Source: Vanrija pseudolonga
Lineage: Eukaryota > Basidiomycota > Tremellomycetes > Trichosporonales > Trichosporonaceae
Reading direction: 5' to 3'
Assembly: GCF_020906515.1 (NCBI RefSeq)
Contig: NC_085855.1
Span: 1,054,001-1,118,000 of the forward strand
DNA: 64,000 nucleotides
Below are positions 1 through 9,048 of this stretch, in pieces (position 1 is the first letter of the stretch; every line of letters begins with the position of its first letter). Both the position numbers and the translations under genes were made by a program. A model generated the notes under the pieces. That model was given only the letters and a program-made list of their open reading frames with translations, made no database searches and was not told the origin of the DNA.

Positions 1-43
1 TCACGATCTGGGGGTTCCCGGGTTCGAGTCCGCTCGAGCTCAC
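1..43 (+). tRNA. Possible 3' end of a tRNA gene cut by the window edge
   Basis: Bases 19-29 match the Pol III B-box / T-loop consensus GGTTCGANTCC exactly and are followed by a plausible acceptor strand ending near position 42. The rest of the gene would lie before the window. The T-stem does not pair perfectly as I read it (inner pairs good, outer pairs poor), so this may be a decayed copy or chance. The first T-run that could end Pol III transcription is near 117-120, which is rather far away. Confidence 0.35.
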
Positions 44-382
44 AGCGCGTCGCTTCACTGACTTTCGCAATCAGTGTCAAGCCTTAACATGACCCTGGGG
101 GGGAGATTGAGCTCCTCTTTTGGCACTCGCGACATGTCTCGGATCTGAGACATGGAAAGAAATCAATCACGCGGCGCGGGGGTGTAATGGGTGGCGAATG
201 GGATTAATTAGGTTTTGTCACGTGGGGTAATAGTAATTCTTATTAGCGCATTTGACTCGTTGCCTTATGCATGACGTCGTTGTCATTGTCAACACTACTC
301 CGCCCCTCAACTCCAACAACAAGCTGGATCCGCAGACAACGACTCACACTCACTCATCTACCTAAACTCAACGCCCCATGCC
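44..382. other. Intergenic, upstream of BLF copy 1
   Basis: No open gene is visible. The stretch is more AT-rich than its surroundings between about 190 and 260 and probably holds the promoter of the next gene. No clear TATA box is placed at the usual distance. Confidence 0.5.
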
Positions 383-1100
383 ATGGAAGCCAATCTGCAC
401 CCACACTTTATCCACTACGGCGACGTCCTGTTAGTTGGCAACGACGGTATCGGGTTCCGCCTCACATCGCACTTCCTCGAGAGCATCAGGTAAGTCGTCA
501 GCACCGATTTCGTCCACTTATCGGCCCAGCGGCTCTCTGGGGCCGATGCTCGAGCCTGATTTCTTGGACGAGCCACGAGACCCCGAGCCTACGATTCAAC
601 TTGACGAACCCTCAAAGGACTGGGCCGTCGTGTTCCGCCTGTGCAACCTGCTTAGGCTCACGCCGGATGCGCCAGCGTGGGACCCGACCATCGACGACTT
701 CCGCACCGCACGCGACCTCCTGGATACCTACGGCTTCCGCTCGGACATTGTCGCCGGCTTGGGTCACCAGCTGGCCCTGTCCGACGTGTATGCGCTCGCT
801 ACGCGCAAGGAACAGACGTGGGAGATCATGACGCTGGCGACCGAGCTGCAGAGCGGCGAAGCGTGGGACCAGGTCATTGCGAGGCTGTCTGCGTGGAGCC
901 GTGTCATGGACCCACGGACCATGACCCGGCACGAGATGCTGACACTGGGCCACGAAGCGTACTTCATCCTCATCGGTCTGCTGGCCTGGTCGAGCGACGC
1001 CGCGTTCGTCAGACTGGACAATGTCGGTGTCAAGTACATCGGCGAACCGGCGTGTGGTTTCGACCGGCCTTCACGCCGCGCCGTCATCTACGCGAAATGA
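383..1100 (+). CDS. BLF copy 1: BTB/POZ-like family protein
   Basis: Two-exon model: 383-489 and 530-1100, 225 aa. The 40-bp intron (490-529) begins GTAAGT and falls in phase 2, exactly where the paralogues in this window are split. The protein starts almost directly in the BTB-like fold (HPHF...YGDVLLV...GIGFRL, residues 6-27). It then has the family LDEPSKDWAVVFRL block near residue 70 and a helical C-terminal half ending in VGVKYIGEP. It lacks both the low-complexity N-terminal tail and the C-terminal intron of most sister copies, making it the shortest member. BTB domains generally mediate dimerisation or CUL3/transcription-factor contacts, but no partner domain is visible here, so function is unknown. 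Assignment to the family is strong; the BTB label rests on pattern similarity only. Confidence 0.8.
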
Positions 1101-1416
1101 GACAGATTCAAGTGCTCAACAAAGCCCAGCCCTGTGGTGGTCGGTGCTCGCGCACCTGGCGCCGAGCTCGTGCGCTGCTCGCGCGACAACACCGCTTTCG
1201 ACCTCTGTTCCTACCTCGAGCGGCACTTGGACCGGACCCACAGACCTGGCGCTTGACCATAGCCGCAAGTACCTCTTTTTTCCGTTCATGGGCTCTCTGC
1301 ATGTGATGCCGTCGACGGCCGTCTCACCACCTGCGAGCGAGGGCGTGTCGTGGCCCGCTCCGACTATCAGATCATTTCGTTTCGTCCTTCTGCCCACACT
1401 TTGTTTGTGGATGACG

Positions 1417-1425
1417 TTTATTTAA
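1417..1425 (+). promoter_or_regulatory. TATA-like box of BLF copy 2
   Basis: TTTATTTAA lies about 54 bases before the ATG at 1479, which supports that ATG over the longer upstream reading frame. Confidence 0.5.
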
Positions 1426-1478
1426 CCCTCGCTACCGGCACAGATCTTGGGTCTTGGGTCCTGTTCCCCCCGACCGAC

Positions 1479-2786
1479 ATGCCTCCCGCGCAACCGAACC
1501 GCCAGCACTCGGCGCCGAGCGGAGTGCCTTACCATCCTGGTCATCGCCGGTCGGTCACTGCCCCTTCCGTGCCTGTGTCGAGTACATCGGCATCGAGTCT
1601 CTCACCTGTCACGCCGCAACGCTTCCCTGTGCCACCACCGCAACAACAGTCGACCTACCATCCGCATCCGCATCCGCATCCGCATCCGCATCCGCATCCG
1701 CATCCGCATCCCGGCCCGCCCCCGGGCCAGCAGCCCATCAGACCCATCCTCCAGCCCGCTCCGCCAGCTCGGTCTCCCATACCCCCAACGATTGGCCAGC
1801 ATCCGGGGCCACAACCCGGGCCCATGCAGCAGGTAGCGGGTCCCCCGCCACCGCCGCCGCCTGGACCCAGAGGGCCACCACAAGAACCACATCACCAAGA
1901 ACCAGTCCAAGGCTACTCTCACGGATGGCCGCAGAGAATGCCCTATGCGCATCGATACTTCCCACAACCACAGCACCTCGCCCGGACGGTCCCATCAGTC
2001 AACAACGATGGCTACAACTTTATGCTCGTGTGTCATTCTGTGCGAGAGCATGTTCGGCCCAATTCGCCTATGATTGAGCACGTCGGGTTTCTCCTCCGAC
2101 GCGAGGTCATGACGTCGCTGAGGTTTGTTTCCCTGCAGAGACTGTGCAGTGTGTTGACGCGTTGCACCAGCCCATTCGTCGACAGCCTCACGAAAGACTT
2201 TCCGCCAGGGGAGGTGTCTCTCTGGCTTGACGAAACTGAAGCCAACGTTGCGGCCCTGTTGGAGGTATGTAACCTCTTGCCCGACAAGCCACCTCAAGCA
2301 CAGACCTTCCACCCCACTGCGCGGCAGTACATGGGCGCGGGGGTCATTGCGACAAAGTACAACTTTGCAGCGCTGGTGCCCTCGATCCAGTACCACATCC
2401 TAAATGCGCCGCCAAGGGAGACTGCGTGGCAGTTTGAGGAAATTGCCTTTTTCCTCAACTTTGCGCACACGAGCCGGTCGCCCGCGCTGTGGGACATGTG
2501 CATCCGCTACCTGGGCGCCTGGCGATCACAGCTCGACCCGAGGCGTCTACCCCGGGAACGGACCCGGGAGCTCGATCCCAAGGTCCACAGGGTACTGCTG
2601 ACCTTTGCGGCCTGTACGCGCGGTCGGACCCTCTTTGACGGCCTCGAAGGGATCAAGGTCAAGTATGGCGGCGGTGAGTGTCTGGCCGCGTGTGCCCGTG
2701 ATCGGCGGCACGGCGTGACAGCGGCGAACGTTCTGTGCTGACGTGTAGTAGTGGACGAGCCGTATGTCGTGGTCGAGCCTGAGTAG
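1479..2786 (+). CDS. BLF copy 2: BTB/POZ-like protein with a His-Pro repeat tail
   Basis: Three exons: 1479-2122, 2171-2673 and 2749-2786, 394 aa. Intron 1 (48 bp) is a multiple of three without a stop, so the unspliced frame stays open. It is recognised because the paralogues share this phase-2 splice site (codon AG|C followed by Pro-Phe). Intron 2 is phase 1 with a CTGAC branch site; a second acceptor 3 bp further on is equally possible. The first ~170 residues are disordered, rich in Pro/His/Gln, with a run of HP dipeptides encoded by a hexanucleotide repeat and a poly-Pro stretch. The BTB-like part (YNFMLVCHS...VGFLLRREVM) is more diverged than in the sisters. The LDETEANVAALLEV block and the C-terminal GIKVKYGG motif are kept. 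Function unknown. Confidence 0.78.
1659..1711 (+). repeat. Hexanucleotide repeat coding for (His-Pro)n
   Basis: About eight and a half uninterrupted CATCCG units inside the first exon of BLF copy 2. Perfect purity at the DNA level suggests recent length change by slippage. Confidence 0.9.
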
Positions 2787-3642
2787 GGCGGGCGGGCGCG
2801 TATGCTGCGGGCATTAGCATTGTTTACGAAAGGCATAGAGTAGAGAGAGGCAGGGTGGAGTTTGTCCGATGGCGGCCATGCACCTGGCGTGTGTGGGTGG
2901 GGTCCGGTACCACGGCACGGCGCGAGACGCGAGCGCGCGTTCGATTCGCGCGAGTGTGCTAATGAAGTGGGATTTGGTCCCTGGGTGCCGCGTCGGCGCG
3001 CAGCGCAGAGCGGTGGATGGGTATCGGATGCAACGCGAACCAGGCAACAACATGCCTGGGAACCGGCTTGCCTGACGTGAAAGGCACACGTGCCCGGGCG
3101 ATTCCAACGAAGATCGCGTAGCACAGTGGTTAGTGGGCTTGTGTCTTGGCGCATGTCACACGATCAGCAGCACACAGCGGGCAAGAAGTGATGATCCACA
3201 AAGCATGTATTACCTGACCTGCAGGGGTGAGGACACAACAGCGACTGATCTGCCCGCCACAGCCCCCGCCACGTTGTTATCACGGAATGGGTGCGTACTC
3301 CCTTGTGGGCGGGGTGAGTACCGTACTCCCTCGCGTTGGCCGCGCCAGGCGGCGTCATCGCTCTCGCCCAGTCCAGTCCGTCGGAGCTCGCGGCGAGAGC
3401 GCGCGGGCGGTGCAGCACCAGCAGCGCGAGGTAAAGCCCGCTCCGCTGCTGCAGCCATGCACGACCGCCACCACCACCCACCACCACCTCGCACGATGAC
3501 GCACGGCGACGCAGCGCACGGCAACGGTGGCACTCGTCACTCGGCCACGAATGCTAATTACACTCCAGTCACCTCGCAGATCGCGGCCAACTGCTTCGTT
3601 GAATGCATACGGCGAGCATTGGAGTGACCGCAGTGTCGCAAC
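2787..3642. other. Intergenic between BLF copies 2 and 3
   Basis: No gene supported. Several overlapping open frames have no family resemblance. Two tRNA-like fragments (a T-arm-like hairpin near 2935 and an A-box-like stretch near 3119) were examined and not accepted. Confidence 0.5.
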
Positions 3643-3650
3643 GTATAAGA
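3643..3650 (+). promoter_or_regulatory. TATA box of BLF copy 3
   Basis: GTATAAGA, 30-37 bases before the ATG at 3680, is a well-formed core promoter element in a GC-rich setting. Confidence 0.6.
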
Positions 3651-3679
3651 GCGCGTGGTGCTGGAGCAGGGAGAAGGGT

Positions 3680-4710
3680 ATGTCACCGCCCCTCGACAAC
3701 ACCATGGGAGGAACTCTTGTCGCTCAGCACGCTATCGATCTCCCCGCGACCCCGCCGGTCGCCGGCCACCCGGTCCCCGCCGTCGTGAAGCCCGACACGC
3801 CGCCGAGCTCGCGCCCGACGTCGCCAGAGGAGGCGGCTGCTGCGGCTGATGCAGCTGCGGCTGCCGCCACCGACGAGGCCCCGCCCGCCCCCCACGCCAC
3901 CGTCGAGCGCGGACACCGCAAGCCGACGCTCCACCCGCTCTTTAACGACGCCTCGCTCGACCTGCTTATTCGTTGCGAGGGGGGTACCGAGCCCACTGGC
4001 TTCATGGTGCGCCGTGGCATGCTCGAGGCGATCTGGTGGGTGGCGTCGCGCGTGGTGGTGGCGGTGATGCATACTGACCTGGTCCTAGCCCCCGCCTCCG
4101 CACCCTCCTCGCACCGTGCCCCCCGGGCTCGTACACCGTCACGACGGACGACAAGCCGGCCGCGTTCGCGTCCTTCCTCACGCTGTGCCGTCTCGGTCCT
4201 CCCGGCGCGCGGGCCAAGACGCCGTTCCTGGCGTTCAACACGCTCGGGCGCAAGAAGGAGGCCGACGCGACGCCGCAGCTCGACGAGCTGCACTCCGTCC
4301 TGCCGCTACTGGAGAAGTACGGCGCGGTGGACTGGGTGCGCGGCCTGCTCGCCGACGACGTCGTGGCGCTCGTGCCGCATCTGCTTGCCGGCGAGATGAA
4401 CCAGGCCAAGACGACCAAGCTGCTGCAGCTGGCGCACGGCACGCGCTCGCAGGATATCTGGCACGCGGCGATTGCCAACTTCCAGAAATGGCCCTGGGTC
4501 AACCCTTGGAAGATTAGCGAGGCGGAGCGCACCCAGCTCGGTAACAGCGTCTACGATATCCTCGTGGGCGTGTGGTGCAACTCTGAGCGCTTTGACGAGG
4601 ACGGCCTGGTCCGCACACGTATCTTCTACCAGGGCGACAGGCCGCCCAAGCTCTACCGCGTCGCCACGCTCCCGCTCATGATTAACAGGCGCAAGCCGGC
4701 GGTGGCTTAG
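3680..4710 (+). CDS. BLF copy 3: BTB/POZ-like family protein
   Basis: Two exons, 3680-4035 and 4089-4710, 325 aa, joined by a 53-bp phase-2 intron with a CTGAC branch site. Residues 1-90 are disordered, with an alanine-rich run around residue 55-70. The BTB-like segment follows (LHPLFNDASLDLLIRC...GFMVRRGMLEAI), then the family block TVTTDDKPAAFASFLTLCRL. The C-terminal half has the conserved pattern of a leucine-rich helix, LAHGTRSQDIWHAAI, a W-x-N-P-W turn and a late LGNSVYDILVGV helix. Like copy 1 it has no intron near the 3' end and continues to its own stop. It converges on copy 4, with only 258 bp between the two stop codons. No catalytic motif, signal peptide or membrane segment seen. 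Confidence 0.82.
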
Positions 4711-4968
4711 GAGGGAGGAGGGGGTAGTGGAGGGTGTTGTACCAGCAGATGAAGATGAAGGCAAGAGCACACAACCATACATGGCCCCACATACACCAGT
4801 TGCATATTGCTTGCCCGGGCGCTGGGGGTGTGCCAAAGAGCAGGGTGGCCGTCGACTGATAACTGACTCTCGACAATGGCCGCGCCACACGGCCCTAGTC
4901 GCCCCCACGCAGCCTCCACCCCTCACTCCAATGCATATGTGATGACACCCTACCCCCACACAACGGCC

Positions 4969-5904
4969 CTACGCATACCTGTGCTCTGCGTCCAGCGACG
5001 TGTCGATAGACAGTCGCCCGACCTTGTCGGCCAAGAGCGGCGAGAGGATCTCTGCACGGCGCGGGCGCTTCGAGTCGCGGAACACGACGGCGGCTGGGAG
5101 TGTTAGCTCCGTCCTCCCAACCCCTGATGCAACTCACCATCGCCATCGTACCGCACATGGATATGCTCGAGGTCTTCAAACGGATACACCGCCTCGCTCC
5201 ACGCCGCAATGTCGACGAGCACGTCGTGCACCTCGCCGCCAACCTCGGCCGCGACGTAGCCCCCAGCCAGCAAGCTAGTCCAGCGGGGCAGCTGCCCGAG
5301 GATATGGTCCCAGATAGCGCCAGAGCGGAGCTGGTGTGCGAGCACGAGGCTCTCGAAGAGCTCCTCCTCTTCCTCCCACCGGGAGGCGATCGCCTCGCTG
5401 AGCGCGACCTTGGAAGTCAAGGCCGCGCGGAACGGGGGCCGGAACTGGTATTTCGTCAACAGCTCGAGCGCGGCGCAGAACTGCGAGAGCGACGGTTCAA
5501 AGTCGACAGCGAGCGCGCTCGGCGTGCCGAGGTGGAACGTCCGGAAGAGGAACCACACGTCGTCGGACGCGTCGTCCACCCACAGCGTGAGCGGGGAGAT
5601 GGCTGCGATGTCGGGGAATCCGGCTACAAGAGAGCGGAAGACGACGCTGGGGGCGTTAGCCTGGGGCAGGACGGTGGGCTCACCTCGCAGACCACAGGTG
5701 CGAGTACTGCACCTTGAAGCCCACGCCGTCGGTGCAGAGAACGAGGACGTTGCCTTCGTCCTCAAAGTCCTCGTGGAGCTTGTACGCGTCGGCGGCTGGC
5801 GCGGCTGGCGACGGGGTGGCTGTGGCGGCGCCACCCTCACTCGCCGCCGGCGCTGGACGCAGCGCGAAACCTGGTGTGCAGACCGGATACTGCAGACTTG
5901 ACAT
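4969..5904 (-). CDS. BLF copy 4: BTB/POZ-like family protein, inverted
   Basis: Three exons on the minus strand: 5904-5684, 5646-5138 and 5093-4969, 284 aa. Introns are 37 and 44 bp in phases 2 and 1, matching copies 2 and 5-8. The start at 5904 is the only ATG giving the HEDFEDEGNVLVLC...GVGFKVQYSHL BTB-like start. The block LWVDDASDDVWFLFRTF and the C-terminal HVRYDGD motif are present. The last exon adds a basic tail of about 40 residues that resembles no other copy. This is the only member of the left group on the minus strand. Function unknown. Confidence 0.82.
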
Positions 5905-6199
5905 GTTGTTGTTGTGCGTGTGTGCAAGGTGACAGTGCAGAGATACGATGCTTTCAGAAATGTTGTGACACTGTGCGCCGCGTGTCAGCTGCTGCTTGCG
6001 TGCCGGCGGACCGCCTCGCGCCACACGGCCTGTGCGCGCTCGGACTCGGACAATCGGGACGTAGTCGGCGGGCGTTGAGCGGCCCTGTAGAACGCCGAGT
6101 ATGTAATGTGATTGAGACTGAACATATCCATTAAGTATGTACTATAGCGATAACCTGGCCATAGCCAGCCTTTTACAACTTCGCCTCCACGTCTGCTGC

Positions 6200-8268
6200 C
6201 TACTTGCGCGAGCGCGTCACGTCGGCCCAGATCCCCTTGGCCACCATGGCCAGCCCGTGGCGCGCCTCCCAGAGCGGGTACAGGCCGATCATGATCAACC
6301 CGCCGAAGAGCCACAGAAGCACGATGCACACCCACGCCGTGAATCCCTTCTCCGAGTAGATGTAGTGCGAGAAGAACTGGGGGAGTGGCACGGCGAAGAT
6401 GAGGATGAACGTCAGCCCGATGGCCGCAAAGGAAGCGAGGCGGAACGCCTTGTGCAGTCCTGCGTCGTCCTCGTGCGTCGGGGTCGGCTGTGCCTCGCGG
6501 TCGGCGACCGCCGAGACGTCCTTCTCGTCCTTGGGCATGGTGGCCACCGCGTCGCCGTGCACAGACGACTTCTCGCTGCCCGGGTCGCTGCTGTCGCCCG
6601 CCGCCTCCTGGCGCTCGACCTTGCTGCCGGCCGAGTAGTTGATCGCGCGGGTGATGTCCCAGTCAAAGTTGGCGGGGCGGATGAGCGACCAGCCGACGGT
6701 CACGATGCCGCCGATGCCGATGGCGAGGAGGTTGCCGGTGAGCATCTCGTAGTCGCCAAACGTGGTGTCGACGTTGATGACGCCGTTGTTGAGGCGCGCC
6801 GTGATGCCGAGCCAGCCCGCCACACCGGCGACGAACCCGAGCACAGCGCCCGCGATCGCGCCGGTGCCGTTCGCCTTCTTCCACGTAATACACAGCGCGA
6901 TGGGGACGACGGCACTGCCAATCATAGTCCCCATCAGCTCGTACAGGTAGCCCATGCTGACGCCAATGTAGTGGAAGGCGGTCGCGATGGCGCCCATAAA
7001 GAGGGCGTACGCAAAGATGGACAGGTGCGAGACCCAGAGAATGTCCTTCTCGGTCGGGTTCTTCTTGATGTAGGTCCCGTACACGTCGTAGGTGAGGAGG
7101 GAGGACACGGCGATCTGCTCGGCCGAGCAAGCCGAGGTGACGGCCAGGAAGAGGAGGATGAGCATGGCCGTGGCACCCGCCGTGCCCATGAGCGCGGCCG
7201 CTGCCTTGACCGCGGGCAGGCCTGCGCCCACCTCTGCCGGCGTCAGGGTAATGACGGGGTTGTCGCTGTGCGCCAAAACAACCGACGCCAATCCGAGCGA
7301 TGTGGCGATGCCAAGCGGGATACCAAACCACGCGATGCCTCCCCACAAGAACGCCTTGACGCTCGTCTTCGGCTGCGACGCAATCGCTCGCTGCCAGTAT
7401 GCTTGGTCGTTGAACACCGTTCCGAAGTTGCCCACGATGTTGAGAACGCCGAAGATCAATCCAGACTTGGAGCGGATCGTTAGGTAGGAGCCGCCGGCGT
7501 TGCCACTGATGGGGTGGACCTCGGCGGCCTTGTGGAGCATTTGCCACATTTTCGCCGGGCTTCCAATCGTCGGCGAAGTCGCATACACGACCAAACCGAA
7601 GGCAATGAGTATGCAGTAGAGCACGAGGGTGTGCGTGTAGTCTGCGATGAGGGTTGCACGCATGCCGCCGACAACAACGTAGATGGACACGCCGATGGGG
7701 ATGAGGAAACAGGCGGCGATCGTGTTCATTCCCGTCAGCTGTGCCACAGTGGCGCTGCCACCCAGGATGAGCATGGTGGAGACGATGATGTTGGTCGCGA
7801 GGCCGAAGAAGAGGAACACGCCGTGCGCGATCCCACCCCACCGCGTGCGGATGATCTCGAGGTAGGTGTGGCAGTATGGCGCGTGCATCTTGAGCTTGGA
7901 CGCGATCATGGCGAAGAGCAGCACCTGGATCGTCGCGCCCGCCGCGTACCACCAGGGACCGGAGATGCCAAACTTGTATGCCGTTGCGGATGACTGGAGG
8001 AGCGTCGCGGCCCACGTCCAGGCCGAGACGATGCCGGCCGCGATGAGGCCGGGAGGGACGGAGCGCGAGGCAGAGTTGAACTCTTCGGCGTTGGACGCCT
8101 TGTGTGCCGTGTAGCGAGTTTGGACTTGTGTGATGAGGATCATGAGGGCCGAGAAGAACAGGCCCATGCCGATCTGGGTGGCGCGTCAGTGGCGCTGGGG
8201 GTAGTTGGTTTGGGGTTGCTTACAACGACGCCATACCCAGCCGCCTGGGGTAGGATTGATGTGGTCAT
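6200..8268 (-). CDS. DUR3: Urea/polyamine active transporter, DUR3-type sodium:solute symporter
   Basis: Two exons: 8268-8224 (15 codons) and 8173-6200, 672 aa, with a 50-bp phase-0 intron. The first exon is needed to restore the N-terminal signature GYGVV-IGMGLFFSALM of the DUR3 branch of the SSS family. About 15 hydrophobic segments follow. The motif SAWTWAATLLQSSATAYKFG (residues ~65-85) and the later segment VTSACSAEQIAVSSLLTYDV match DUR3 proteins of yeasts and plants. A hydrophilic, acidic loop at about residues 540-600 precedes the last two helices. DUR3 imports urea with high affinity at the plasma membrane for breakdown to ammonium and is usually under nitrogen catabolite repression; the upstream GATA motifs fit that. 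Confidence 0.93.
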
Positions 8269-8327
8269 GGTGGAGGTAGTGTCGATTGCGGGGTTGGACT
8301 TGGGCTGCAGCTGCTTCTCGCGCAGTC

Positions 8328-8333
8328 TTATAC
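8328..8333 (-). promoter_or_regulatory. TATA-like box of DUR3
   Basis: On the minus strand the sequence reads AGTATAAGA here, about 60 bases upstream of the DUR3 ATG at 8268. Confidence 0.4.
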
Positions 8334-8359
8334 TCTTGAGACGCCTTGCCACGTACGAG

Positions 8360-9048
8360 CTTATCGCTCGCCCAAGCTCCAAACTAGCGTGCCTCTTATC
8401 ACACTTGACTCGGTCGCGCGTCCATCGCCCGCCTACTCCTTGTCACCCAGCGCTCGCTCAGCCCCACGCTCCAGCCCTCCCTCCTCGAGGCGTCCACAAA
8501 GCCCGATTCCCATTCCCGCTCCACCTGCCCACCGCCCTCTGATTGGCACAGAGGGGCCAGCTACCCCCGCCAAGGAGCTCCGTTGGACTAGTACCCCGAG
8601 TGATAAGGCGCTGAGCACGGCTCAGTCACGGTGGAGACCCCCGAGGCTAGTGGGGAATCCCGGGAAGACTCGGGGGTGACGGCTTGAGTCCCACTGGTCC
8701 GCAGCCGGGCGGTCGCGAGCGAGCGTCAGGTCGCCGGCGAGGCGAGGAGCGGCGTAGGGGTGAGAGGGAGGCCCGGTGGATCTGACGGCTGCGGCTGACT
8801 GACAGCTCCGCTGCCAGGTACTATCTGGCGCCCGTCACGCCGCGCGTCATTGGGCGCGGGGGAGGCGGCGGGGTATCCCCGATGCAGCATTCGCCTGGAT
8901 TTAGAATCACGGATCCCTATGCATGGCTACTGGGTACTGCTGCTACCGCTGCCCGCATGCGGCTGCTCGGTCATTCACGTGTCTGGATTGCCCAGTGGTG
9001 GACGGCTGTTCGCTTGGTGGGCTTATCTGGCAGAGCCACAATGATAAG
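8360..9048. promoter_or_regulatory. Cluster of GATA-factor sites upstream of DUR3
   Basis: Five GATAAG/CTTATC hexamers are visible at 8360-8365, 8395-8400, 8602-8607, 9022-9027 and 9043-9048. In DNA of this GC content such a hexamer should occur only about once in several kilobases. GATA factors drive nitrogen-catabolite-repressed genes such as DUR3 in fungi, so these sites are the likely binding positions; that last step is inference. Confidence 0.55.

Noticed and set aside
612-953. Open frame on the minus strand inside BLF copy 1
   Set aside because: Shadow of the coding frame; codon-position pattern belongs to the + strand gene.
1350-1478. Upstream extension of BLF copy 2
   Set aside because: The ATG at 1479 lies at a normal distance from a TATA-like box; the extension has no family resemblance.
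1659-1711. Regular short repeat considered as a CRISPR-like array
   Set aside because: It has no spacers, lies in a coding exon and sits in a eukaryotic setting; it is a simple microsatellite.
2934-2956. Hairpin GCGCG-TTCGATT-CGCGC resembling a tRNA T-arm
   Set aside because: No matching acceptor strand or credible anticodon arm upstream; more likely chance in GC-rich DNA.
3115-3150. A-box-like stretch TAGCACAGTGGTTAG
   Set aside because: No B-box follows within the distance needed for a tRNA gene.
6137-7483. Long + strand open frame opposite DUR3
   Set aside because: Antisense shadow of a strongly recognised transporter; charged, repetitive translation without a domain.
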